Below are positions 29,186 to 37,631 of a DNA stretch of 64,000 bases, piece by piece. The notes beneath the pieces were generated by a model. That model had not been told where the DNA came from. It did not search any database and worked only from the letters and a program-made list of their open reading frames with translations. The DNA comes from Pseudohoeflea suaedae (lineage in GTDB: Bacteria > Pseudomonadota > Alphaproteobacteria > Rhizobiales > Rhizobiaceae), in the NCBI RefSeq assembly GCF_004354915.1, contig NZ_SMSI01000004.1, positions 62,001 to 126,000 of the forward strand, written 5' to 3'. How positions within the stretch are numbered: the stretch's first letter is position 1; each line of letters begins with the position of its first letter. The translations under genes and the position numbers were made by a program.

Positions 29186-30922
29186 TCAATATGACAGTCG
29201 TGCGATAGAGGCGTCATTGCCGAACTTCGGCTCTACACCGAGAAATGCAGCCGAGCGGCGAATGATGCCGTTGACCATCGGTGCGGCGTTGAGGCCGGCG
29301 GTGGCGCTGTACTTTCCTTCTTCCGGCTTCGGCTCGTCGATGATGACGAGAACGATGTATTGCGGGTCGTCTACCGGGAAAGTGGCGAGGAAGGCATTGA
29401 AGCGCACCGAGTTGGAATAGCGGCCGTTCACGACCTTTTCCGCGGTGCCGGTCTTGCCGCCGACACGGAAGCCGTCGACTTCGGCGCGACGCCCCGATCC
29501 CTGGACGACATTGTCGCGCATGAGAATTCGCATCTCGTCGCTGGTCTTCTTGCTGATGACCTGTATGGCCGTCTTTTCCGCCTCCTCCCGCGTCCGAGGC
29601 AGGAATGTCGGCTCGATCAGCTTGCCGCCGTTCATCAGGGCGGCGCCGGCCACAGCGGTCTGGAGCGGGGTGGTGGCGACGCCGTGGCCGAAGGATGCGG
29701 TCATGGAATGGATCTTCTTCCATTCATGCGGCTGGCTCGGCATCGCAATTTCGGGCAACTCGGTCTGCATTCTGGAAAGAAGGCCGATGCGGGTGAGAAA
29801 CTCCCGGTGACCTTCGATACCCACGGCATCCGCCATCTTGGCCGAACCGATATTGGAGGAATGGGTGAAGACTTCCGGGATCGTCAAGATGCGGCGCGTG
29901 GCATGGAAGTCGCGGATCGTGCGGCCGCCGATGACCAGCGGATACCTGGCATCGATCCGGTCGTTGATGTTGAACAGGCCCGAATCCAGCCCCATCGCAA
30001 TGGTGAAGGTCTTGAACGTCGACCCCATTTCATAGGTACCGGCGGACATGCGATTGAGACGGTTCTTGTCGAGCGCCTCCACCGGATTGTTCGGATCGTA
30101 ATCGGGCAGCGACGTCATGGCGATCACTTCGCCGGTATGGATGTCGAGCACGACGCCACCCGCGGCGATCGCGCTGTAGCGCTGCATGGCGGCGGCCAGT
30201 TCGTCGCGGACCACGCTCTGCACACGGAGGTCGATCGAGAGCCGGACGGGTTCCATGCTCTCATTGACCGTCAGGCCGGCCGCCGCGAGATCGCCGAGGC
30301 CCTGCCCCTCGATATACTTCTCCATGCCGGCGATGCCCTTGTTGTCGATATTGACGTGACCGACGACATAGGCGGCTGTCGAGCCTCCGGGATAGAAACG
30401 ACGCTTCTCGGGCCGGAACCCGATCCCGGGAATGCCGAGTGCGAGAATCTGGCTCTGCTGTTTCGGCGTGAGCTGCCGACGCAGCCACTGGAAGCGGGAG
30501 GATGACGAGAGCTTGCGATAGGTCGTGCGCACATCCAGATCGGGCAGCACCGTGACCAGACGTTCCACCGCCTCGTCCGGATCGACGATCTTGTTCGGCT
30601 CGGCATAGAGCGAGACCGTGCGAATATCGGTGGCCAGAACTTCGCCGTTCCGGTCGATGAGGTCCGGGCGCGAGGCCATCAGCTTGTCGGCGGGACCGAT
30701 GGAGGAGACGGTCTCTTCGCTTTCCATGCCGTATTGGACAAGACGCGCGCCGATGACGGAGTAGAACACGCCGAAACAGAGAATGGTGATCAGGATTCGG
30801 CTGCGCGACTGCTGACCGTAGGTCGCGCGCTCGCCCTTGAGTTCGATATGGCCGCTTGCCTTGGGCTTGCTGCGGAAGGAGAACAGGCCCAGTCCCGAAG
30901 AGAGTGCAGGCATCCGCATCAT
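29186..30922 (-). CDS. ftsI: Peptidoglycan D,D-transpeptidase FtsI (PBP3)
   Basis: FtsI is the septal transpeptidase that crosslinks glycan strands made by FtsW. The 578-residue protein has a cytoplasmic arm, one membrane segment (ILITILCFGVFYSVIGARLVQYG, about residues 40-62), a pedestal domain, and a penicillin-binding domain with the three active-site motifs: SxxK in GSTFKTFTIAMG, SxN in THSSNIGSAKMAD and KTG in VGGKTGTAEKVVNG. It overlaps ftsL by 4 bases (ATGA), so the two are coupled. Length and layout are standard for alphaproteobacterial FtsI. Confidence 0.96.
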   Translation of the reverse strand: MMRMPALSSGLGLFSFRSKPKASGHIELKGERATYGQQSRSRILITILCFGVFYSVIGARLVQYGMESEETVSSIGPADKLMASRPDLIDRNGEVLATDIRTVSLYAEPNKIVDPDEAVERLVTVLPDLDVRTTYRKLSSSSRFQWLRRQLTPKQQSQILALGIPGIGFRPEKRRFYPGGSTAAYVVGHVNIDNKGIAGMEKYIEGQGLGDLAAAGLTVNESMEPVRLSIDLRVQSVVRDELAAAMQRYSAIAAGGVVLDIHTGEVIAMTSLPDYDPNNPVEALDKNRLNRMSAGTYEMGSTFKTFTIAMGLDSGLFNINDRIDARYPLVIGGRTIRDFHATRRILTIPEVFTHSSNIGSAKMADAVGIEGHREFLTRIGLLSRMQTELPEIAMPSQPHEWKKIHSMTASFGHGVATTPLQTAVAGAALMNGGKLIEPTFLPRTREEAEKTAIQVISKKTSDEMRILMRDNVVQGSGRRAEVDGFRVGGKTGTAEKVVNGRYSNSVRFNAFLATFPVDDPQYIVLVIIDEPKPEEGKYSATAGLNAAPMVNGIIRRSAAFLGVEPKFGNDASIARLSY

Positions 30923-31281
30923 GGCTTCACCGATCCGGTCGTGAGATTTGCATCAGGGGTCCCTTCGCCTTCGGTCACTTCAGGGGCGAATTCGGAGGCA
31001 TAGCCCGGAATTTCATCGGGCTTTGCCATCTGCAGGGGGGTAATGACGTCGAGCTGGAGCTGCTCGTTGAATTCCTTTGTCAGCCGTTCGAGCCGGGCCG
31101 GCTGGTTGAGCAGGCTCCAGTCCGCTTCCAGAAGATCGATCGTGTCCTTCTGCAGCTTGATGGCCGTCTGGAGACGATGAACCTCGTCAAGCTTGTCTTC
31201 GGCACGGTGCTTGATCTGATAGGTCACGGTTGCCGCAGCGATCATCGCGGCAATCAGGACAATATCGAGGGTACGCAACAT
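30919..31281 (-). CDS. ftsL: Cell division protein FtsL
   Basis: FtsL is a small bitopic divisome protein that forms a coiled coil with FtsB and activates FtsWI. The product from the ATG at 31281 has 120 residues, with GGAGG 9 bases upstream; a TTG 9 bases earlier would have no spacing to that ribosome binding site. It has a short cytoplasmic start, one membrane segment (MLRTLDIVLIAAMIAAATVTY), a coiled-coil-like stretch (AEDKLDEVHRLQTAIKLQKD then TIDLLEADWSLLNQPARLERL) and a low-complexity acidic tail. FtsL is assigned mainly from its position between rsmH and ftsI, its size and its topology. Confidence 0.88.
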   Translation of the reverse strand: MLRTLDIVLIAAMIAAATVTYQIKHRAEDKLDEVHRLQTAIKLQKDTIDLLEADWSLLNQPARLERLTKEFNEQLQLDVITPLQMAKPDEIPGYASEFAPEVTEGEGTPDANLTTGSVKP

Positions 31282-31286
31282 CTGGC

Positions 31287-32309
31287 TCAACCTCCGGCAG
31301 CCGCGGATGCGGCCAGTTGGGGAACGGGAAGAATGGACATGTCGGCGGATCCGGCGGCTGCATGGGTGCGCACACCGGCGCGCAATTTCGCCGAGCGGGC
31401 ACGCGGATTGATTTCGCTTTCGGCCTCGCTGGCCGAGACGGGCTGCTTGCCGAGCGGCTCGAAGGTGGCGGCATCGACATTGACCTGCGGCAGATGCCGC
31501 GATCCGGACGCCTTGCCGGAGCGCTCCTGGAAGAAGCGCTTGACGATACGATCCTCGAGCGAATGGAAGCTCACGATCACGAGGCGACCGCCAGGCTTGA
31601 GCGCCTTTTCCGCGGCAAACAGCGCCTGGGCCAGTTCACCGAGCTCGTCGTTGACATAGGTGCGGAGCGCCTGGAACACGCGCGTCGCGGGATGGATCTT
31701 GTCCTGAGCGCGGCGCGGCGAGACCTTTTCGATGACGCCGACCAGCTGCCTGGTGGTCTCGAAAGGAGCTTCCTTGCGCTGGGCTTCGATGGCGCGGGCG
31801 ATGCGGCCGGCGTGGCGCTCCTCGCCCAGAAGCCCGAAGATGCGGGTGAGATCGGCCACCTTCATCCTGTTGACGACATCCGCCGCACTCGGTCCGCTTT
31901 GCCCCATGCGCATGTCGAGCGGGCCGTCGCGCATGAATGAAAAGCCCCGGGCGGCCTCGTCGATCTGCATGGAGGAGACGCCGATATCGAGCACCACGCC
32001 GTCGAGGCTTTGCGCCTCGACATGATCGAGAAGCTGCGAGAAGCGGGAAAGAACGAGCGAAAGCCGTGAACCGAAACGCGCCTGCAGCGCCTTCCCGCCG
32101 GCGATTGCATCGGGATCGCGATCGAGCGCGACAACCTCCGCGCCCTTGTCCAGAATGGCTGTGGTGTAACCGCCGGCGCCGAAAGTTCCGTCGAGAATGC
32201 GCTTGCCCGGTGCCGGATCGAGTGCTGCGAGAACTTCCGCGAGCATGACGGGGATGTGGCGAGCCTCACCGGAGTGTCCACTGGTGGAGCTGCCCCCCTC
32301 ATTCGTCAT
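31287..32309 (-). CDS. rsmH: 16S rRNA m4C1402 methyltransferase RsmH
   Basis: RsmH (MraW) methylates N4 of C1402 in 16S rRNA using S-adenosylmethionine. The 340-residue product starts at the ATG at 32309 ([20 protein letters not shown]). It has [20 protein letters not shown], the SAM motif [38 protein letters not shown], and RPFG-region blocks [20 protein letters not shown] and [20 protein letters not shown] longer frame reads on upstream through mraZ out of family, so the ATG was chosen. It is 14 bases from mraZ and a few bases from ftsL, the normal start of the dcw cluster. Confidence 0.96.
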   Translation of the reverse strand: MTNEGGSSTSGHSGEARHIPVMLAEVLAALDPAPGKRILDGTFGAGGYTTAILDKGAEVVALDRDPDAIAGGKALQARFGSRLSLVLSRFSQLLDHVEAQSLDGVVLDIGVSSMQIDEAARGFSFMRDGPLDMRMGQSGPSAADVVNRMKVADLTRIFGLLGEERHAGRIARAIEAQRKEAPFETTRQLVGVIEKVSPRRAQDKIHPATRVFQALRTYVNDELGELAQALFAAEKALKPGGRLVIVSFHSLEDRIVKRFFQERSGKASGSRHLPQVNVDAATFEPLGKQPVSASEAESEINPRARSAKLRAGVRTHAAAGSADMSILPVPQLAASAAAGG

Positions 32310-32323
32310 GCGTCGCGTCTCCC

Positions 32324-32764
32324 CTATGTCGGCCGCTCGGCCGCTCGAAAGTCCTGGCTGCGGGATCGCGCCTGCATGGCTTCGAATGCCCCCGGCTCCC
32401 ACAATTGAAAGTGATCCCCGCGCCCCGCGAAAGTCACCCTGTCGGTAATCCCGGTGAACTCGCGGATGAAATCCGTCACCAGAACTCGCCCCTCGGCGTC
32501 GAGCTTCATGAACACGCCCCCGCCGTGAATGACGAGCGACATGCGGTTTGCCTTTTCGGAAAAAGGATCGAGGGTCGAAATCATCTTCTCGAAGCGATCG
32601 AGCATTTCCGGCCCCGCCATCGAGATGGCGGGAAACACGAAGTCCTGACAGGCATAGAGCTCCTCCGTACCATTCCGCGCCAGCACAGCCCGGAAGGCCG
32701 AGGGAACAGAAACCCGTCCCTTCGCATCTATCTTGTTCGTCGCGTTCGAGAGGAACCGGTTCAT
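32324..32764 (-). CDS. mraZ: Transcriptional regulator MraZ
   Basis: MraZ is the first gene of the dcw cluster and a DNA-binding repressor of its own operon. The 146-residue protein has the two MraZ repeats, each with the DxxxR motif: [16 protein letters not shown] near the N-terminus and [20 protein letters not shown] in the second half. Length is slightly above the usual 140-150 range's lower end. Four TGGG repeats at 10-base spacing lie about 170-205 bases upstream, matching the DNA sites MraZ proteins bind, which supports autoregulation here. Confidence 0.96.
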   Translation of the reverse strand: MNRFLSNATNKIDAKGRVSVPSAFRAVLARNGTEELYACQDFVFPAISMAGPEMLDRFEKMISTLDPFSEKANRMSLVIHGGGVFMKLDAEGRVLVTDFIREFTGITDRVTFAGRGDHFQLWEPGAFEAMQARSRSQDFRAAERPT

Positions 32765-32934
32765 TACGCGTTACAGCCGCTTCCGCCCTCTGGCCGCATC
32801 TCATGAGCCCCCCGGAATGATTCCGGAATGCACAGGACCGTGCCGCATCGCCGCAAGCACCGATCCAACCGGTGAACACACCGTCCGATCCGTCTGCTCC
32901 GGCGGCCGAAACCCGCCTCGCGATCCTGTGCTTT

Positions 32935-32968
32935 TGGGATACCATGGGCTCATATGGGCGTCAATGGG
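32935..32968. promoter_or_regulatory. Four TGGG repeats at 10-base spacing, MraZ operator
   Basis: On the plus strand TGGG begins at 32935, 32945, 32955 and 32965, exactly every 10 bases. MraZ of Escherichia coli and Mycoplasma binds arrays of TGGG-type direct repeats with this helical spacing. The array is 171-204 bases upstream of mraZ. Assignment rests on spacing, motif and position. Confidence 0.75.
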
Positions 32969-33020
32969 ACAAGACCCATCAAGGAGCCTTGAATCAATCC
33001 ATTTTAATACCTCGTCAACC

Positions 33021-33035
33021 TTAACGAACCGTTAG
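33021..33035. promoter_or_regulatory. CtrA-like box upstream of mraZ
   Basis: TTAA-CGAACCG-TTAG on the plus strand (CTAA-N7-TTAA on the minus) is one base off the CtrA consensus TTAA-N7-TTAA. It lies about 260 bases upstream of mraZ, near a minus-strand TTGACG that may be a -35 element. Cell-cycle control of the dcw cluster is the likely reading, but unproven. Confidence 0.4.
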
Positions 33036-33257
33036 TATTCAGTAGCTTGGAGCAGGAATTTGACAGGAGTTCGAGAACCGGCTCCAGCCCTGTCCGAAAG
33101 GTCAAATCATTGAAAGCCAAAGGCAAAAAAAATCTTGCCTGTTTCGCCCCCTTCGCCGCCGGCGACCTCGCTGCAAATGTCTCGCCAGGTGCATTCCGAC
33201 GGAAAGGCTCGTACCCGGCGCAGGCGGCAGCATGGAGCTGCGCACCTGCCCCCGTAA

Positions 33258-33536
33258 CTCAGGCGGAACTCGGGCGGCCAGGAAATCCGCCAGCAGGTAA
33301 CCGGCCCCCTGATCCGCAACTCTTACGAACTGGCGCTCGCCGTCATCCGCTCCGGCCGCGGCATCGGCTGGCACATGGAAGCCGATGTCAAGGAGGATGT
33401 CGGCTCCGGTCGGCTCGTAGCGGTTCTGGAAGACTGGACCCGGCCCTATGAAGGCGCGCATCTCTACCACCCGAGCCGGCGACAGGTGCCGCCAGCGCTG
33501 CGGGCGCTGATCCACTTCCTCAAGTCTCGATCATAA
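33258..33536 (+). pseudogene. 3' remnant of a LysR family regulator gene
   Basis: From an in-frame stop at 33255 to the TAA at 33534-33536 the plus strand encodes 92 residues. They contain RNSYELALAVIRSGRGIGWH, SGRLVAVLEDWTRPYEGA and YHPSRRQVPPALRALIHFLK, which match the last third of the LysR substrate-binding domain (leucine-rich SGRLVxVLEDW...YPSRRxxxPALRALIDFL). There is no DNA-binding domain or start codon, so this is a decayed gene fragment. Its stop lies 3-5 bases from the 3' end of rnpB, on the opposite strand. Upstream, the sequence between the dcw leader and this fragment shows no homology I can recognise. Confidence 0.75.
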
Positions 33537-33539
33537 AAG

Positions 33540-33962
33540 TGCCAGCCGGCCTGTAAGCCGGGTTCTGTATGGCTTCCGCCCGAAGACGGAAACGTGGCAG
33601 CCATTCCTCTGGGCCACGCCTCGCGGCGCACCTCAAGCAACCTACCCGGATGACTGGCCTGGAACAGGCCGGCTTGCGCCGCGTCATCCCTATTCGGTTT
33701 TGCTCCCGGTGGGGTTTACCGTGCCGTCGCCGTTACCGGAGACGCGGTGGGCTCTTACCCCACCCTTTCACCCTTACCCCGCCGCCTCAACGCCCATTCA
33801 CGGGCGTTCAGGTGGCGGGGCGGTTTGCTTTCTGTGGCACTTTCCCTGGGGTCGCCCCCGCCGGACGTTATCCGGCACCGTTGTTCCATGGAGCCCGGAC
33901 TTTCCTCGAACCGCCACCTTTCGGTGAAATGCGGCGCGCGGCTGCCCGGCCGACTGGCCCGG
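33540..33962 (-). ncRNA. rnpB: RNase P RNA
   Basis: The catalytic RNA of RNase P, which matures tRNA 5' ends, is on the minus strand. The conserved blocks are readable: the P4 segment GAGGAAAGTCCGGGCTCC near 33910-33890, ACAGAAA, GGTAAACCCCACCGGGAGCAA, AGAGGAATGGCTGCC, and the 3' ACAGAACCCGGCTTACAGGC near 33580-33555. The terminal helix P1 pairs GCCAGTCGGCC (33958-33948) with GGCCGGCTGGC (33553-33543), which fixes the ends to within a few bases. Type A, alphaproteobacterial form. The 3' end is almost adjacent to the decayed LysR stop. Confidence 0.93.
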
Positions 33963-34148
33963 CCCTCATATCCGAGCCCGCTTCCGAATGCCAGCCGTAA
34001 ACCGGTTTATGCGGAGATCCCGGCACCGGCACCGGCCCCATCCGGTTCCATGAAATTTTGCATCCTCACGCAACAAAACGTTGTCGCGGTGCATTTGGAA
34101 CGTAGCGGCACTCGCCGCTGCAACGTGGTTCAACATGGAGAAGCAGAC

Positions 34149-36740
34149 ATGGCTTCCGTTTCAGAACCCGAGAGCGCATCGAACACTCCCGGAACATCGC
34201 ATTCTTATCGCCCGCACGGCGCCGGCGGATGGTGGCTGGCCATCCTTGGAGCCGTCTTCCTTCTGCTCGGACTGACGCTTGGTGGCGGCGGGCTCTGGCT
34301 GGCCTGGCTGGGCGGGTCGGCCTATTACGCCATCGCCGGTCTGGGCCTGATCGTTTCAGGCATTTTCCTCTACCGCCGCTCGATGGCGGGCTTCTGGATC
34401 TACACCGCAATCTGGCTCTTCACGCTCGCCTGGGCGGTCTGGGAAGTCGGCCTCGATCCATGGCCTCTCGTGCCGCGGGTCGTCGCGCCGACGGTTCTGA
34501 TGATCGTCCTCCTTGCCTCGCTGCCGGCATTCTCCAGGACGAGAGACGAGCGCACCGTCATGCGCGGACGTCCCGCCTATACGGTGTTACTGGGAGCCGC
34601 CCTCGCCGCACCGCTGGCAATTCACCTCGCCCCGATCGCAATGCCTGCCTTTGCGCAGGATCAGGGCACGGAAACCGCCGACCCGGCCGTCCTGCCCTCG
34701 GCGGACAACGACACGCCCGACAGCGGCATCATGCCGTCGGATCCACGGCAGACAACCGGTGACGCGACCGAAAAGAAGACGATCGCAGCGACCGGTGTCG
34801 CGGTTGCGTCGAAACCTGCGAAGCTTCTGAAGGCAGGCAAGGACTGGCCGCAATATGGCGGCACCTTCGCCGCGCAGCGCTACTCGCCGCTCGACCAGAT
34901 CACCTCCGCCAATGTTGCTGACCTCCAACAGGTCTGGCTCGCCCATACCGGCGACATGCCGACGGGCGAGACGAAGGGAAAATATTCGCCTGAAAACACG
35001 CCGCTGGAAGTCGGCGGGCATCTGTATGTCTGCTCCGCCATGGACATCCTGATCTCCTATGATGCCGGGACCGGCAAGGAGGAATGGAGACACGATCCGA
35101 AGGTATCTCCCGACGCCATCCCTTATGGAGCGACCTGTCGCGGCGTTGCCTATTACAAGGCGCCCGAAGCTGCAGCCAGCAGCGGCACGTGTGCGCAGCG
35201 CATTGTCGCCGGCACGCTCGACGCCCGCCTGATAGCGGTCGACGCCCTGACAGGCGAGAGCTGCGACGGTTTCGGCCAGAACGGCCAGGTCGACATGAAC
35301 GAAGGGATCGGCAAGACCGTGCCCGGCTGGTACGCGGTCACCGCGCCCCCCGCCATCGTGCGCGGGATCATCGTGACCGGCGCGCAGGTCAAGGACGGTC
35401 AGGCCGAGGACGCCCCATCAGGTGTGATCCGCGGCTATGATGCGATGACCGGCAAACTCGCCTGGGCATGGGACATGGGCCACCCGGACCGGGTCGGCGC
35501 GCCGGCCGGCGACGAGGTCTATACACGCGGCACCCCCAACATGTGGACCGCCGCCGCCGCCGATGAGGAACTCGGCTATGTCTACCTGCCCCTCGGCAAT
35601 TCGTCGGTCGACTATTACGGCGGCAACCGCAAGGACTTCGAGAACGAATATTCGTCCTCCCTGGTCGCCATCGACGTGACCACCGGCAAGCCGGCCTGGA
35701 AGTTCCAGACGGTGCACTACGATCTGTGGGACTACGATCTCGGCTCCCAGCCGACGCTGGTGGACTTCCCGTCAGACCGCGGTTCCGTGCCGGCGATCAT
35801 CCTGCCCTCCAAGCAGGGCGAGATCTACGTGCTCGACCGCCGGACCGGTGAATCGCTGTTTCCGGTTGAAAGCAAGGCCGTGCCGCAAAACGGCGTGGAA
35901 CCCGAGAACCTTTCGAAAACCCAGCCCTTTTCGGGCTATGCCTCGCTCGCCAAGCCGCCCCTCGAGGAAAGCGACATGTGGGGCGCCACGCCGCTCGATC
36001 AGCTGCTCTGCCGCATCGAGTATCGCAGCGCCGTCTATGACGGCGAGTACACCGCGCCCGAGGTCGACAAGCCCTATATCGAATATCCGGGCTACAATGG
36101 CGGCTCCGACTGGGGCAGCGTCGCGGTCGATCCGGTCAACGGGATACTGGTCGCCAACTACAATGACGTGCCGAACTACAACAAGCTGATCCCCCGCGAA
36201 AAGGCCGATGAAATGGGCATCGAGCCAATCACGAAGGGCGGCAACGAAGCCAAGGCCGAGGGTGCCGGTGACGCGCAGGCCGGATCGCCCTATGCGATCG
36301 ATGTCAATGCCGGCTGGCGCAACCCGGTCACGGGCATTCCGTGCTCCGCGCCGCCCTATGGCTGGATCCGCGCGATCGACCTGAAGAGCGGCAAGACGCT
36401 CTGGGACGAACCCTTCGGCTCGGCGGTGAACAACGGCCCCTTCGGCCTTCACTCGCACCTTCCGGTCACGATCGGCACGCCGAACAATGGCGGACCTCTC
36501 GTCACCGCCGGCGGACTGATATTCGTGGCGGCGACGACGGACGACAAGTTCCGCGCCATCGACATCAAGAGCGGGAAGACCGTGTGGGAGACGGATCTGC
36601 CCGCCGGCGGCCAGGCCAACCCGATGACCTATGAGGCGGACGGCAGGCAGTATGTTGTTCTCGTGCCCGGCGGGCATCACTTCATGGAAACGAAGGTCGG
36701 CGACGAGGTGATCGCCTATGCCCTGCCCGGCCATTCATGA
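34149..36740 (+). CDS. Membrane-bound PQQ-dependent dehydrogenase, glucose/quinate/shikimate family
   Basis: This family oxidises polyols, aldoses or quinate/shikimate in the periplasm and passes electrons to ubiquinone. The 863-residue protein starts MASVSEPESASN (GGAGA upstream). Five N-terminal membrane helices (about residues 28-165) precede a periplasmic eight-bladed PQQ propeller beginning near KDWPQYGGTFAAQRYSPLDQI. Typical elements are EVGGHLYVCSAMDILISYDA, WKFQTVHYDLWDYDLGSQPT, CSAPPYGWIRAIDLKSGKTLWDEPFGSA and QYVVLVPGGHHF. It is somewhat longer than Escherichia coli Gcd (796), mostly in a linker rich in Asp, Pro and Thr. Activity needs PQQ, whose genes are not in this window. Substrate is undetermined between glucose-type and quinate/shikimate-type. 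Confidence 0.88.
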   Translation: MASVSEPESASNTPGTSHSYRPHGAGGWWLAILGAVFLLLGLTLGGGGLWLAWLGGSAYYAIAGLGLIVSGIFLYRRSMAGFWIYTAIWLFTLAWAVWEVGLDPWPLVPRVVAPTVLMIVLLASLPAFSRTRDERTVMRGRPAYTVLLGAALAAPLAIHLAPIAMPAFAQDQGTETADPAVLPSADNDTPDSGIMPSDPRQTTGDATEKKTIAATGVAVASKPAKLLKAGKDWPQYGGTFAAQRYSPLDQITSANVADLQQVWLAHTGDMPTGETKGKYSPENTPLEVGGHLYVCSAMDILISYDAGTGKEEWRHDPKVSPDAIPYGATCRGVAYYKAPEAAASSGTCAQRIVAGTLDARLIAVDALTGESCDGFGQNGQVDMNEGIGKTVPGWYAVTAPPAIVRGIIVTGAQVKDGQAEDAPSGVIRGYDAMTGKLAWAWDMGHPDRVGAPAGDEVYTRGTPNMWTAAAADEELGYVYLPLGNSSVDYYGGNRKDFENEYSSSLVAIDVTTGKPAWKFQTVHYDLWDYDLGSQPTLVDFPSDRGSVPAIILPSKQGEIYVLDRRTGESLFPVESKAVPQNGVEPENLSKTQPFSGYASLAKPPLEESDMWGATPLDQLLCRIEYRSAVYDGEYTAPEVDKPYIEYPGYNGGSDWGSVAVDPVNGILVANYNDVPNYNKLIPREKADEMGIEPITKGGNEAKAEGAGDAQAGSPYAIDVNAGWRNPVTGIPCSAPPYGWIRAIDLKSGKTLWDEPFGSAVNNGPFGLHSHLPVTIGTPNNGGPLVTAGGLIFVAATTDDKFRAIDIKSGKTVWETDLPAGGQANPMTYEADGRQYVVLVPGGHHFMETKVGDEVIAYALPGHS

Positions 36741-36753
36741 GGGCGCAACAAAA

Positions 36754-36782
36754 AGGGCCGCGCTGGTAGCCAGCGCGGCCCT
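36754..36782. terminator. Hairpin after the PQQ dehydrogenase gene
   Basis: A 13-base perfect stem (AGGGCCGCGCTGG with CCAGCGCGGCCCT) with a 3-base loop starts 13 bases after the dehydrogenase stop and continues CGTT. A/T-rich bases (AACAAAAA) precede it. It lies between convergent genes and probably terminates transcription from both sides. Confidence 0.6.
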
Positions 36783-36845
36783 CGTTCCGGTCGGGGAAGC
36801 GGCGAACTCCTTGGACCGGAACATCTCGAAAACCGGGCGACCGGT

Positions 36846-37358
36846 TCAGTTCATGATCGCCTGCACCTTGCCGCAATAGGCCTTGGAGATCGGGTTCATG
36901 CGCTTGGCGCCATGACCGGCATTGTATTTCAGGATCGTGCCGCAGGTCGAGCCGCCGCCGAGTTTGTGGGCGGCAGCGAGATACTTCATCCCGTATTTGA
37001 TGTTGGTATCGGGATCGTAAAGACCCTTGGCCGAGCCGCGATATCCCATCATCCGGGCCGTCGCCGGCTTGATCTGCATGAGGCCGATCTCGCCATGCGA
37101 ACCACGGACGTTCGGACGGTAATTGCTCTCGACGCGAACCACCGCATGGGCAAGCGATTCAGGAACGCCGTATGTCTTGGCATAGGACGAAATGATCTTG
37201 CCGTAGGGACGCGTGGCGTAGCCCGAGACGGTGGTCTTGCCCTTCAGTTCCGATTTGGAGATCGATCCGGTCGTCGTCTTGTCGACCCCTGCCGTCTGGC
37301 ACCCGGCCAAGGCAACGCAAAGCAAGGCCGCTGCCGCGACCGCAAAACCATTCTGCAT
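36846..37358 (-). CDS. Lytic transglycosylase lipoprotein (SLT domain)
   Basis: Lytic transglycosylases cleave the glycan backbone with formation of 1,6-anhydro-MurNAc. The 170-residue protein has a lipoprotein signal (AAAALLCVALAGC, Cys at residue 20), a spacer, and an SLT domain. The catalytic Glu is in VVRVESNYRPNVRGSHGEIGLMQIKPATARMMGY, and TNIKYGMKYLAAAHKLGGG and ILKYNAGHG follow, with the usual AYNxG written here as KYNAGHG. It lies near the amidase and TerB/DnaJ genes on the same strand and convergent to the PQQ dehydrogenase. A small cell-wall remodelling enzyme of the outer membrane is the reading. Confidence 0.9.
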   Translation of the reverse strand: MQNGFAVAAAALLCVALAGCQTAGVDKTTTGSISKSELKGKTTVSGYATRPYGKIISSYAKTYGVPESLAHAVVRVESNYRPNVRGSHGEIGLMQIKPATARMMGYRGSAKGLYDPDTNIKYGMKYLAAAHKLGGGSTCGTILKYNAGHGAKRMNPISKAYCGKVQAIMN

Positions 37359-37631
37359 ATTGTAAAACCCACTCTTGCGCCCCGCCGATCCCTTGGACCA
37401 GCCACCCCGGGCGTCATCTCGATCTGGGGCGGCCCGCGAAAGCGCGTGGTCTCCGGCCCCGGTGATGGCAAGCCTGATAGAGGGTCGGGTTGGCGGAAAA
37501 TGTGGCAGGAATGAAAGAGAAATGCGGCGGGTGATAAACTTGTGTTACGAAAGGTTACGTTAGAACTACCTGAAATATCGAGATTTTTTACGACCGGCGC
37601 CGCTCGTGGCGCGAACCGGTCAACATAATCT

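Larger units (their letters stand above)
32765..33257. other. dcw leader region upstream of mraZ
   Basis: This 493-base gap holds no convincing gene; the open frames on both strands are short and lack family features. It contains the TGGG repeat array (32935-32968) and a CtrA-like box (33021-33035), consistent with the promoter region of the dcw cluster. Beyond about 33060 the sequence runs into a decayed LysR gene. Confidence 0.6.

Noticed and set aside
33047-33118. Possible tRNA-like sequence after the dcw leader
   Set aside because: A GTTCGAGA-like element appears, but no acceptor stem or CCA-side pairing fits a tRNA.
32945-33257. Small plus-strand genes in the mraZ leader
   Set aside because: Short frames with no ribosome binding site, overlapping operator-like repeats; better explained as regulatory DNA.
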